From assembly GCA_003558575.1 (NCBI GenBank), contig PWPY01000359.1, positions 1 to 10,304 on the forward strand: 10,304 bases of DNA, read 5' to 3'. The position numbers and the translations under genes are program-made. Below are positions 1 through 6,179 of this stretch, in pieces; the stretch's first letter is position 1, and every line of letters begins with the position of its first letter. The notes under the pieces were generated by a model, which was given only the letters and a program-made list of their open reading frames with translations, made no database searches and was not told where the DNA came from. Origin of the DNA: Desulfonatronovibrio sp. GTDB taxonomy: Bacteria; Desulfobacterota; Desulfovibrionia; Desulfovibrionales; Desulfonatronovibrionaceae.

Positions 1-137
1 TGTTGCTGCAAACTCCCAGCATGAGCCCGTAAGTCAAAACCAGTAATTTGTTCAAGTAGCCGAGAGTCTGTGTCCATTTCTTGCTTTTGACTAACGGACT
101 CAGGGCTGGTCAAACAGGCAGCAATGGCGAAAACCAA
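1..137 (-). other. Possible 5' part of a leftward lipoprotein-like reading frame, cut by the window edge
   Basis: On the minus strand a frame is open from position 137 (a TTG just after an in-frame TGA at 140-138) to the window edge. It reads LVFAIAAC, then LTSPESVSQKQEMDTDSRLL. IAAC resembles a lipobox, with its Cys at 116-114, followed by a polar stretch as in many lipoproteins. Only seven residues precede the Cys, too few for a signal peptide. The adjacent frame upstream reads ILSLLLKACILIGF, a good hydrophobic core, so a one-base shift near 125-130 would be needed to join them. A shorter alternative starts at ATG 77-75. No Shine-Dalgarno is visible for any start. This may be a damaged gene, a short-start gene or chance. 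Confidence 0.2.
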
Positions 138-172
138 TCAGGATGCAGGCTTTAAGCAAAAGTGATAAAATG

Positions 173-186
173 TAGTGAACAGTTAC
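173..186 (+). repeat. Solo copy of the MITE/IS terminal motif upstream of nnrDE
   Basis: TAGTGAACAGTTAC matches the right terminal repeat of the 2953-3105 element (TGGTGAATAGTTAC) at 12 of 14 positions and in the same orientation, so any element body would lie to its left. A weak partner, GTAATTTGTTCA, begins at 43, but the flanking octamers (35-42 and 187-194) do not match. It could be an old end, the right end of an element extending off the window, or a chance match. Confidence 0.3.
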
Positions 187-190
187 GACT

Positions 191-210
191 TTTTAAACAA
201 TTGGTTAAAA
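191..210. promoter_or_regulatory. AT-rich 20-bp imperfect dyad before nnrDE
   Basis: TTTTAAACAATTGGTTAAAA is symmetric at 18 of 20 positions: arms TTTTAA and TTAAAA around a CAATTG centre, with one mismatched pair. It ends 17 bases before the nnrDE start codon, a position suited to an operator. As RNA the stem would be weak, so a terminator is unlikely. It does not match the Rex consensus (TTGTGAA-N4-TTCACAA). The regulatory role is inferred. Confidence 0.25.
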
Positions 211-227
211 TATCGGGGGATGTAGTT

Positions 228-1805
228 ATGTATTTGCCCTTGCCTATACCTGAAGAAATGGCATCTTGGGACAAAAAAGCCATGGATGAAGTGGGAATCC
301 TTCCAGAGATTCTTATGGAAAATGCCAGCAGGGAAGCTTTAAATATAATTAAATACAGATTTGAGAATTTCAGAGGAGGATCAGCCCTGGTCTTTGCCGG
401 TTCCGGCAACAATGGTGGAGACGCCTTTGCCCTGGCCAGGCATCTCTGGAACCATGATGTCAAGGTAATGATCCTGCATTCCAAGCGTCTGAAAGAATAC
501 AAGGGTGCAGCCAAATACCATATGTCGCTGGTGAAAACCCTTGAAATTCCCCTTATGTATCTGCATGAGTATAATCTGGATTTTCTCAAAGATGTAGACA
601 TTATTGTTGACGGACTTTTGGGGACTGGATTTTCCGGGACTCTTAAAGCTGAATACGTGCAGTGGGTAAAGGCCATAAACAAGCTTGGCAAAAAAAGCTA
701 TGTCATCTCCTTGGATATTCCTTCGGGCATAAACGGAATAACAGGAGAGCCTTCCCCCGTGGCTGTAAAGGCAGACGATACCATTACTTTTGAAGAAGCC
801 AAGCTTGGGCTCATGCAGCCGGAGGCCAGGGAGTATTCAGGGTGTCTGTCCATTGGTAAAATTGGAATTCCCAAAAAAATAAAGCGTGAAAATCCTCCCC
901 AGCACTTTGGGCTCAACATTCAGGTTCTCGGGAAATTGCCTTTCCCACGTAAAACAATGCATAAGGGAAATGCAGGCCATGTGCTTGTGATAGGCGGGTC
1001 AACAGGTCTGTCCGGGGCAGCTGTTCTAAGCGCCCTGGGTGCTTTAAGGTCCGGCGCAGGTCTTGTGACCATTGCCTGCCCTGGTGCCTTGGCCAAAGAT
1101 ATCAGATTCGGCTGGCCTGAAATTATGGTCATGCCTATGGGAGAGGACGAAACATGGCATGCAGATCTCATGAAGGATTTAGAACCGAAGTTGGAGAATT
1201 TCGATTGCGTAATTGTGGGTCCGGGAATGGGCCGAGAGCCTGAAACACAGGAATTTATCAAAGCGTTTGTCCGGAAAGCTCCAGACAAAGTCCTTTTTGA
1301 TGCTGATGCCCTTTATTTTCTGGGTAGGGACCCAACCTGCCTTGAAGAACTCTCCAGAACAAGCGAGGTGATTGTCACTCCGCACCCAGGGGAACTTGCC
1401 CGTTTTTTTGATGTCACGGCTCAGGATATTAACCAGAACAGAACAGGTTTTGCCAGGAGCTTTACAGAAAAATATGGAGTAAGCTTAGTGCTCAAAGGCG
1501 CAGGAACCATTGTTGCTACTCCAGGGTCACCTTTTTATGTGTCTCCCTTTGCAACGCCCAGTCTTGCAGTTGGTGGGTCAGGGGATGTCCTGTCCGGTAT
1601 CATAGGCAGTCTCATGGGCCAGAATATGCCTGCGGTTGATGCTGCCAACGTTGGGGTTTACTGGCATGGATTAGCCGGGAAGCACTTGGAAGAAAAATTT
1701 CCTTTCAGGGGAAGTTTAGCAAGAGAGATTGCAGACGTTTTGCCAGAGGTCATGGCCAAGGCAAAACAGAGGGAAGAGTTTTGCTGCCCTGAGTCACTGT
1801 TTTAG
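228..1805 (+). CDS. nnrD: Bifunctional NAD(P)HX epimerase / ADP-dependent NAD(P)HX dehydratase
   Basis: Cytoplasmic metabolite-repair enzyme that epimerises and dehydrates hydrated NADH and NADPH (NAD(P)HX) back to usable cofactor. The 525-residue protein is the usual fusion of two domains. The NnrE (YjeF_N) domain covers about 1-215, with GSGNNGGDAF at 58-67, VDGLLGTG at 127-134 and DIPSGING at 163-170. The NnrD (carbohydrate-kinase-like) domain covers about 240-515, with HKGNAGHVLVIGGS at 245-258, GPGMG at 331-335, DADAL at 358-362, TPHPGE at 384-389 and the catalytic-region GGSGDVL at 449-455. ATG 228 was chosen because it follows a GGGGGA Shine-Dalgarno by seven bases and gives the normal family N-terminus (LPIPEEMASWD). 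A GTG at 162 would add 22 residues without a ribosome site. All key motifs are intact. It is first in the rightward block, 73 bases before the CBS gene. Confidence 0.95.
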   Translation: MYLPLPIPEEMASWDKKAMDEVGILPEILMENASREALNIIKYRFENFRGGSALVFAGSGNNGGDAFALARHLWNHDVKVMILHSKRLKEYKGAAKYHMSLVKTLEIPLMYLHEYNLDFLKDVDIIVDGLLGTGFSGTLKAEYVQWVKAINKLGKKSYVISLDIPSGINGITGEPSPVAVKADDTITFEEAKLGLMQPEAREYSGCLSIGKIGIPKKIKRENPPQHFGLNIQVLGKLPFPRKTMHKGNAGHVLVIGGSTGLSGAAVLSALGALRSGAGLVTIACPGALAKDIRFGWPEIMVMPMGEDETWHADLMKDLEPKLENFDCVIVGPGMGREPETQEFIKAFVRKAPDKVLFDADALYFLGRDPTCLEELSRTSEVIVTPHPGELARFFDVTAQDINQNRTGFARSFTEKYGVSLVLKGAGTIVATPGSPFYVSPFATPSLAVGGSGDVLSGIIGSLMGQNMPAVDAANVGVYWHGLAGKHLEEKFPFRGSLAREIADVLPEVMAKAKQREEFCCPESLF

Positions 1806-1878
1806 CCGGGATGCAGCCATTGAAAAAAAGAAACAGCTTACATTTAAGAACATTCAATTCTATTCAAGGAAAATAATA

Positions 1879-2334
1879 ATGATTACTGCCCAGGATATAA
1901 TGAGCACAGATCCAATAGTTGTCAGGCCGGACACTGAAATTCCCGAAGCCGCTGAGTTGCTGCTGGAAAAAAACATCAATGGCATTCCTGTAGTTAATGA
2001 GAAAAACGAACTGGTTGGCATAATCTGCCAGAGTGATCTTGTGGCCATGCAGAGAAAGATTCCTTTGCCTTCTCTTTTTACCCTGTTAGACAGCCTGTTG
2101 CCCCTGTCCTCTTCTTCAAAGATGGAAAAAGAGATCAGAAAAATTGCAGCTGCCAAAGTTGAAGATGCCATGACTCCCAACCCCAATTCTGTTCTTAGAG
2201 ATACACCCCTTGAAGATCTGGCAGAAATAATGGTTAATAAGAAGTATCATACCCTTCCGGTTGTGGAAGATGGCAAGCTTGTGGGTGTTGTGGGCAAGGC
2301 TGATGTCTTAAAAACCCTTATGAAGAAGAAATAG
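1879..2334 (+). CDS. Two-CBS-domain protein
   Basis: Small soluble protein of 151 residues made almost entirely of a tandem CBS (Bateman) pair: CBS1 about 7-60 (ending VGIICQSDL) and CBS2 about 96-149 (containing HTLPVVEDGKLVGVVGKADV). A roughly 35-residue Ser/Leu-rich and charged linker (61-95) joins them. Such pairs usually bind adenosine nucleotides (AMP, ATP, NAD, SAM) and act as energy or cofactor sensors. No catalytic domain is attached, so the partner is unknown. ATG 1879 has an AAGGA eight bases upstream and matches the common MITAQDIM-type N-terminus. The frame is open further upstream into nnrDE, but that extension overlaps a well-supported gene. Its position just after an NAD(P)H-repair gene makes a nicotinamide or adenylate ligand attractive, which is inference only. 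Confidence 0.9.
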   Translation: MITAQDIMSTDPIVVRPDTEIPEAAELLLEKNINGIPVVNEKNELVGIICQSDLVAMQRKIPLPSLFTLLDSLLPLSSSSKMEKEIRKIAAAKVEDAMTPNPNSVLRDTPLEDLAEIMVNKKYHTLPVVEDGKLVGVVGKADVLKTLMKKK

Positions 2335-2384
2335 TGTAGTTGTTGGCCATGCCTTAGTCTGACCCATAGGCTAAAGATAAAAAC

Positions 2385-2915
2385 ATGGTGAATAGATACA
2401 AAATAGCAGAGCCGGATAATCAATTGTTTTCAATCTTTCTACGTGATGAAAGTAAGACTCTGGCTTTTGGTCAGGGTCTGGCCAGATTGTTTCAGGAGTC
2501 AGGAATATACCCGGCTATTTTGTTTAAGGGGGAACTTGGTGCCGGCAAAACCACAATGATCAGGGGGATTGTAAATGCACTCCCTGGAGGACAGGATTCA
2601 GAAGTAAGCAGCCCAAGTTTTAATATTCTGAATATTTATCCTGTAGAGCCTGAGGTCGCTCATTTTGATCTGTACCGTCTGGAAGGCAGGAATATGGATC
2701 CCGAGAGTGAAGACATTCTTTTAGACAGAACACGGCTGGTTCTTGTTGAGTGGAGTGAATTTCTGCCTGAGTGGGCTGTGCCGGATAATGTATTGTTTAT
2801 TAATCTCAGGATTGACCGATCAGGGCGTCTGGCGGAAATTAAAGCCATCGGGGATACTGGAGATCTGGCAAAACACATTGAGAACAGCCTGCAATCTGAC
2901 CTCACAGCATTGTGA
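2385..2915 (+). CDS. tsaE: tRNA threonylcarbamoyladenosine biosynthesis ATPase TsaE
   Basis: ATPase that works with TsaD and TsaB, making and resetting the complex that places the threonylcarbamoyl group on A37 of ANN-decoding tRNAs (t6A). The 176-residue protein shows Walker A GELGAGKTT at 49-57, the switch-like SSPSF at 75-79, HFDLYRL at 93-99 and VEWSEF at 121-126, all hallmarks of TsaE. It is somewhat longer than the typical ~150-160 residues, and the excess is at the N-terminus before LRDESKTLAFG. The start is uncertain: ATG 2385 or GTG 2388 fit, but neither has a good Shine-Dalgarno. The start codon lies in a 14-base stretch nearly identical to the end of the downstream mobile element, so the first residues may be derived from an insertion remnant. 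It follows the CBS gene by 50 bases. Confidence 0.93.
   Translation: MVNRYKIAEPDNQLFSIFLRDESKTLAFGQGLARLFQESGIYPAILFKGELGAGKTTMIRGIVNALPGGQDSEVSSPSFNILNIYPVEPEVAHFDLYRLEGRNMDPESEDILLDRTRLVLVEWSEFLPEWAVPDNVLFINLRIDRSGRLAEIKAIGDTGDLAKHIENSLQSDLTAL
2386..2399 (+). repeat. Copy of the MITE/IS terminal motif over the tsaE start
   Basis: TGGTGAATAGATAC matches the right terminal repeat TGGTGAATAGTTAC of the 2953-3105 element at 13 of 14 positions, in the same orientation. No matching left end or flanking direct repeat is visible nearby. It is either a relic of an earlier insertion that now supplies the tsaE start region, or a coincidence. Confidence 0.3.
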
Positions 2916-2944
2916 ACGTTTAGTGATTGACACATTGATTGCTG

Positions 2945-2952
2945 CAAGAAAA
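2945..2952 (+). repeat. Left copy of 8-bp target-site duplication
   Basis: CAAGAAAA sits immediately outside the left end of the 153-bp element and is repeated exactly, in direct orientation, immediately outside its right end at 3106-3113. This is the expected footprint of transposition with an 8-bp staggered cut. Confidence 0.8.
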
Positions 2953-3105
2953 GTAACTATTCATCATGTTCCAGCAAGAAGACCTGGACCCCGGATCTGG
3001 TCCGGGGTGACGGTTAAAGCAAGCTGTTACTCTTTACCGTCATACCGGCGAAAGCCGGAATTCAGTGCCATTGAATAGCCATTTACGTATGTGGTGAATA
3101 GTTAC
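2953..3105. mobile_element. 153-bp non-autonomous element (MITE), IS66-like ends
   Basis: The element begins GTAACTATTCATCA (2953-2966) and ends TGGTGAATAGTTAC (3092-3105). The reverse complement of the right end, GTAACTATTCACCA, matches the left at 13 of 14 positions. Perfect 8-bp direct repeats flank it. It encodes no transposase. GTAA-starting inverted repeats and 8-bp target duplications are typical of the IS66 family, so a transposase of that type elsewhere in the genome probably mobilised it (inference). The interior is a pair of inverted REP-like palindromes, so the whole strand could fold into a long hairpin. It lies in the 265-base gap between tsaE and lysC and ends 75 bases before the lysC start. 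Confidence 0.8.
2984..3065. repeat. Inverted pair of REP-like palindromes inside the MITE
   Basis: Unit 1 has a perfect 8-bp stem, ACCCCGGA (2988-2995) with TCCGGGGT (3001-3008), and a five-base loop. Unit 2 has the stem CCGGC (3045-3049) with GCCGG (3054-3058) closed by a GAAA tetraloop. The units are diverged copies facing each other: TGACGGTTAAAG (3008-3019) is mirrored by CTTTACCGTCA (3032-3042), and the outer edges are CTGGA and TTCAG. Twelve bases separate them. The layout resembles REP doublets found between genes in many proteobacteria. No U-run follows, so it is not a standard terminator. Confidence 0.65.
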
Positions 3106-3113
3106 CAAGAAAA
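3106..3113 (+). repeat. Right copy of 8-bp target-site duplication
   Basis: CAAGAAAA directly abuts the right terminal repeat and is identical to 2945-2952. Its perfect conservation suggests a fairly recent insertion. Confidence 0.8.
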
Positions 3114-3180
3114 AATAAAAAACTTTCAGATACAGGCTTAGCCTGCACTATTTAATATTTATTTAAGGGAGAGTTTCCGG

Positions 3181-4416
3181 ATGCGAGTTCTGGTTCAAAA
3201 ATATGGTGGGACATCTGTTGCCAACCTTGAGTGTATGAATAAGGTCAGGGAGAAGGTTTTAATCAGCTTAGATAAAGGTTATAAAGTCATTGTTGTCCTT
3301 TCAGCCATGTCAGGGGAAACCAACCGTCTTATTGATCTGGCCAGGCAATGGTCACACAGGCCTGATCCCTGTGAGATGGATGTTTTGCTGGCCACAGGAG
3401 AGCAGACCTCTGTATCTCTTTTTGCCATGCTGCTTAAGGATTGCGGTGTGAAGGCCAGATCACTTCTTGGATTTCAGGTCCCTATACAGACGGACAAAAG
3501 TTTTGGAAAGGCCAGGATTCTTGATATTGACAACGAGCGCATTGAAGAAATTCTTGAGAAGTATGATGTCCTCGTTGTGGCAGGTTTTCAGGGATGTGAC
3601 TGCAGCCAGCGGATAACCACTCTGGGTCGCGGCGGTTCAGATACATCAGCAGTGGCCTTAGCAGCTGCCATTAACGCTGAAACCTGTGAGATTTATACGG
3701 ATGTTGACGGAGTGTATACAACTGACCCGAATATCTGTCCTCAGGCCAGAAAAATTAAAAAAATAGCCTATGATGAAATGCTTGAAATGGCCAGTATGGG
3801 GGCCAAGGTTTTACAGATCAGGTCAGTAGAATTTGCTAAAAAATACAATGTTCCCATTCATGTTCGTTCCACGTTCAGTGACGGACCAGGGACTTTAGTT
3901 GTTCAGGAGGATAAAAGCATGGAAGCGGCAATGGTTTCTGGTGTAGCTTATGATAAAGACCAGGCCCGGATAACCCTGGTAGGAGTATATGACGAACCTG
4001 GTGTGGCAGCCAAGATATTTGAGCCTATTTCCCGGGCCAATATTGTTGTGGACATGATTGTTCAGAACCCCAGCAGGGAAGGTAAAACAGATATGACTTT
4101 TACCGTACCCAAGGGCAATGTTGAAGACACTTTGAATATACTTAAAAAGGCCCAGGCCGATATCGGGGCTCAGGCTATTTTACATGATGTTGATGTGGCC
4201 AAAGTTACTGTAATTGGAGTGGGTATGCGCAATCATTCCGGTGTGGCAGCCATAGCATTTTCCGCACTCAAGAATGAAAATATCAATATTATGATTATCA
4301 GTACTTCAGAAATTAAAATTTCATGCCTTATTGAAGAAAAATACACAGAGCTGGCCATCCGGACTCTGCATGAGGCTTTTGGGCTGGATCAGGAAGCTCC
4401 AAGAAAGGAATGTTAG
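3181..4416 (+). CDS. lysC: Aspartate kinase with two C-terminal ACT domains
   Basis: Phosphorylates L-aspartate with ATP, the first step toward lysine/diaminopimelate, threonine and methionine. The kinase domain (about 1-235 of 411) shows KYGGTSV at 7-13, LATGEQTS at 70-77, TTLGRGGSDTSAVAL at 146-160 and TDVDGVYTTDP at 173-183. Two ACT domains follow, about 263-338 and 342-405. This length and layout match the LysC class that forms alpha2beta2 enzymes, often inhibited by lysine plus threonine together. The region before TTLGRGG carries CDC in place of the usual acidic/Gly residues, a minor oddity. AAGGGAGAG ends seven bases before ATG 3181. An in-frame internal start for a beta subunit is annotated separately. 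The MITE upstream separates lysC from tsaE, so lysC probably has its own promoter between 3106 and 3170, although I see no clear match. Confidence 0.96.
   Translation: MRVLVQKYGGTSVANLECMNKVREKVLISLDKGYKVIVVLSAMSGETNRLIDLARQWSHRPDPCEMDVLLATGEQTSVSLFAMLLKDCGVKARSLLGFQVPIQTDKSFGKARILDIDNERIEEILEKYDVLVVAGFQGCDCSQRITTLGRGGSDTSAVALAAAINAETCEIYTDVDGVYTTDPNICPQARKIKKIAYDEMLEMASMGAKVLQIRSVEFAKKYNVPIHVRSTFSDGPGTLVVQEDKSMEAAMVSGVAYDKDQARITLVGVYDEPGVAAKIFEPISRANIVVDMIVQNPSREGKTDMTFTVPKGNVEDTLNILKKAQADIGAQAILHDVDVAKVTVIGVGMRNHSGVAAIAFSALKNENINIMIISTSEIKISCLIEEKYTELAIRTLHEAFGLDQEAPRKEC
3904..3921 (+). promoter_or_regulatory. Internal ribosome site and ATG for a LysC beta subunit
   Basis: Inside lysC, CAGGAGG (3904-3910) stands eight bases before an in-frame ATG (3919-3921, Met247). 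Translation from there would give a 165-residue product containing both ACT domains and no kinase domain. In Bacillus subtilis and Corynebacterium glutamicum the aspartate kinase beta subunit is made from an internal start at the same place, between the kinase and the first ACT domain. The Shine-Dalgarno is stronger than most in this window. Production of the beta chain here is inferred. Confidence 0.55.
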
Positions 4417-4454
4417 TTTGAGAGTTATTAAGCTATAAGTATCTGTTCGCCATG

Positions 4455-4484
4455 TTGGAGATCAGTTCCTATCATCAATATAGT
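4455..4484 (+). promoter_or_regulatory. Possible sigma-70 promoter before cimA
   Basis: TTGGAG (4455-4460) and TATAGT (4479-4484) are separated by 18 bases, a fair match to a -35/-10 pair, in the 105-base gap between lysC and cimA. If real, cimA can be transcribed independently of lysC. The match is by eye only. Confidence 0.22.
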
Positions 4485-4521
4485 TGGCTTTGCAGAATTT
4501 TTGAATGTACAGAAGGAAATG

Positions 4522-6147
4522 ATGAAAGAAATAAAAGTATATGATACGACTTTAAGGGATGGGTCACAGGCTGAGGATGTTCATTTTTCAACAGAGGACA
4601 AGGTAAGGATTGCCTGCAGGCTTGATGAACTGGGGATAGATTATATTGAAGGCGGATGGCCGGCTTCTAATCCCACAGATCAGAAATTTTTTCATGAGAT
4701 CAAAAATTATGCTCTGAAAAACGCAAAAATTACTGCTTTTGGAAGCACTCATCCAGCAAAAAGAACTCCTGAGAGTGATCCCAATCTCCAGTCCTTGATC
4801 AATGCTGAAACAGATGTGGTGACCATATTCGGCAAAACATGGGATGTTCATGTACGTGATGCCCTGAGAACCACTCTGGAAAGAAATCTTGAGCTTATCT
4901 ATAATTCGCTGGCTTACCTCAGGCCTAAGGTTAAGGAACTTTTTTTTGATGCTGAACATTTTTTTGATGGATTCAAAGCCAATAAAGAATATGCTCTGAC
5001 CTGTCTTAAAAAGGCATTGGATGGAGGGGCAGAAGTGGTTGTGCTGTGCGATACCAATGGCGGCACCACTCCTATGGAAATCAAAGAAATTCTAACCCAG
5101 GTCAAGGAAGAAATTCCTAATATTCCTTTTGGAATTCATACCCACAACGATTCTGAACTGGCTGTGGCCAATACTCTCATTGCTGCGGATATGGGTGCTG
5201 TTCAGGTACAGGGAACCATGAATGGCTATGGTGAAAGATGTGGCAATGCGAATTTATGTTCAATCATACCCTGTCTTCAGTTGAAAATGGGAATAACATG
5301 TATACCCGAAGAAAATCTCAGTCTGCTGACCTCAGCAGCGTATTATGTTGCTGAGATAGCCAATATTGGCGCATTTCACCGCCAACCTTTTGTAGGCAGG
5401 TCTGCCTTTGCCCATAAAGGTGGAATACATGTCAGCGCAGTACGTCGTAACGCCCGGACATACGAACATATTGTGCCTGAAGTTGTGGGCAACAAACAGC
5501 GCATACTTCTTTCAGATCTGGCAGGGCAGAGCAATATTCTGTTTAAAGCCAAAAGATACGGGTTTCACTTAGACAAGGATGATCCTTTTGTGTTGGATCT
5601 TCTGTCCAAACTCAAAAATCTGGAGAGCCAGGGCTATGAATATTCTGCAGCAGAGGCTTCCTTTGAGCTACTTCTTAACAGAACCCTTGGTCGGGCCAGA
5701 AAATATTTTTCCTTAGATTCTTATCGGGTTCTGGAATCCAAAAGAGGTCATGAAGAAGAGCCAGTTTCCGAGGCCACTGTAATGGTCAGGGTGGGTGGGA
5801 TGCTTGAGCATACTGCAGCTGCAGGAAAAGGTCCGGTAAATGCTCTGGATAATTCTCTGCGCAAGGCCTTGGAAAAATTTTATCCTTCTTTGTCAGAAAT
5901 GCACCTTGTAGATTTCAAGGTGAGGGTGTTTTCCATTAACAATACCAATAATTTCTCAGGAACTGCTTCCAGAGTAAAAGTACTCATTGAGTCAGCAGAT
6001 CACTCAGCACAATGGGTTACTGTTGGTGTGTCTTTTAATATTATTGAAGCCAGCCGTCAGGCCTTAGAAGATTCCTTAAATTACAAGCTTTTTAAAGATG
6101 ACCAGGCCAAGCTGACCAAGGCCATAAAAGAGGCTGAAAAGGAATAG
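4522..6147 (+). CDS. cimA: (R)-citramalate synthase
   Basis: Condenses pyruvate with acetyl-CoA to (R)-citramalate, giving 2-oxobutyrate and then isoleucine without threonine deaminase. The HMGL-like TIM barrel (about 3-270 of 541) shows YDTTLRDGSQ at 7-16, the metal-binding HTHND at 206-210 and NGYGERCGNANL at 234-245. HKGGIHVSAV follows at 298-307, and a LeuA-type dimerisation/regulatory domain occupies about 410-530. Length and the YDTTLRDGSQ start fit the Geobacter-type CimA rather than LeuA. A homocitrate or isopropylmalate synthase is less likely but substrate cannot be proved from sequence. ATG 4522 is preferred (AAGGA four bases upstream). ATG 4519 is one codon earlier, and a TTG at 4501 has no ribosome site. 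Placement next to lysC groups two entry points of aspartate-family and branched-chain synthesis. Confidence 0.92.
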   Translation: MKEIKVYDTTLRDGSQAEDVHFSTEDKVRIACRLDELGIDYIEGGWPASNPTDQKFFHEIKNYALKNAKITAFGSTHPAKRTPESDPNLQSLINAETDVVTIFGKTWDVHVRDALRTTLERNLELIYNSLAYLRPKVKELFFDAEHFFDGFKANKEYALTCLKKALDGGAEVVVLCDTNGGTTPMEIKEILTQVKEEIPNIPFGIHTHNDSELAVANTLIAADMGAVQVQGTMNGYGERCGNANLCSIIPCLQLKMGITCIPEENLSLLTSAAYYVAEIANIGAFHRQPFVGRSAFAHKGGIHVSAVRRNARTYEHIVPEVVGNKQRILLSDLAGQSNILFKAKRYGFHLDKDDPFVLDLLSKLKNLESQGYEYSAAEASFELLLNRTLGRARKYFSLDSYRVLESKRGHEEEPVSEATVMVRVGGMLEHTAAAGKGPVNALDNSLRKALEKFYPSLSEMHLVDFKVRVFSINNTNNFSGTASRVKVLIESADHSAQWVTVGVSFNIIEASRQALEDSLNYKLFKDDQAKLTKAIKEAEKE

Positions 6148-6179
6148 AGCGCAAAGAAGCCCATTATATATTACAGAAT

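Noticed and set aside
191..210. Rex (NADH-sensing) operator upstream of nnrDE
   Set aside because: The dyad lacks the TTGTGAA half-site; only the AT-richness is shared.
1729..1878. Upstream extension of the CBS gene into nnrDE
   Set aside because: It would overlap a well-supported gene in another frame, has no ribosome site, and encodes no recognisable domain. ATG 1879 has a good Shine-Dalgarno.
2984..3008. GC-rich hairpin as the intrinsic terminator of tsaE
   Set aside because: There is no U-run after the stem, and the hairpin belongs to a repeat unit inside an inserted element.
2743..3078. An open frame overlapping the 3' part of tsaE and running through the mobile element
   Set aside because: It is out of frame with tsaE, which has intact motifs to its own stop, and most of its second half is palindromic repeat DNA. 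It has no recognisable domain.
3114..3180. Lysine riboswitch or attenuator before lysC
   Set aside because: Only 67 bases lie between the element's direct repeat and the start codon, with one 5-bp hairpin (3133-3145). That is far too short and simple for an L-box.
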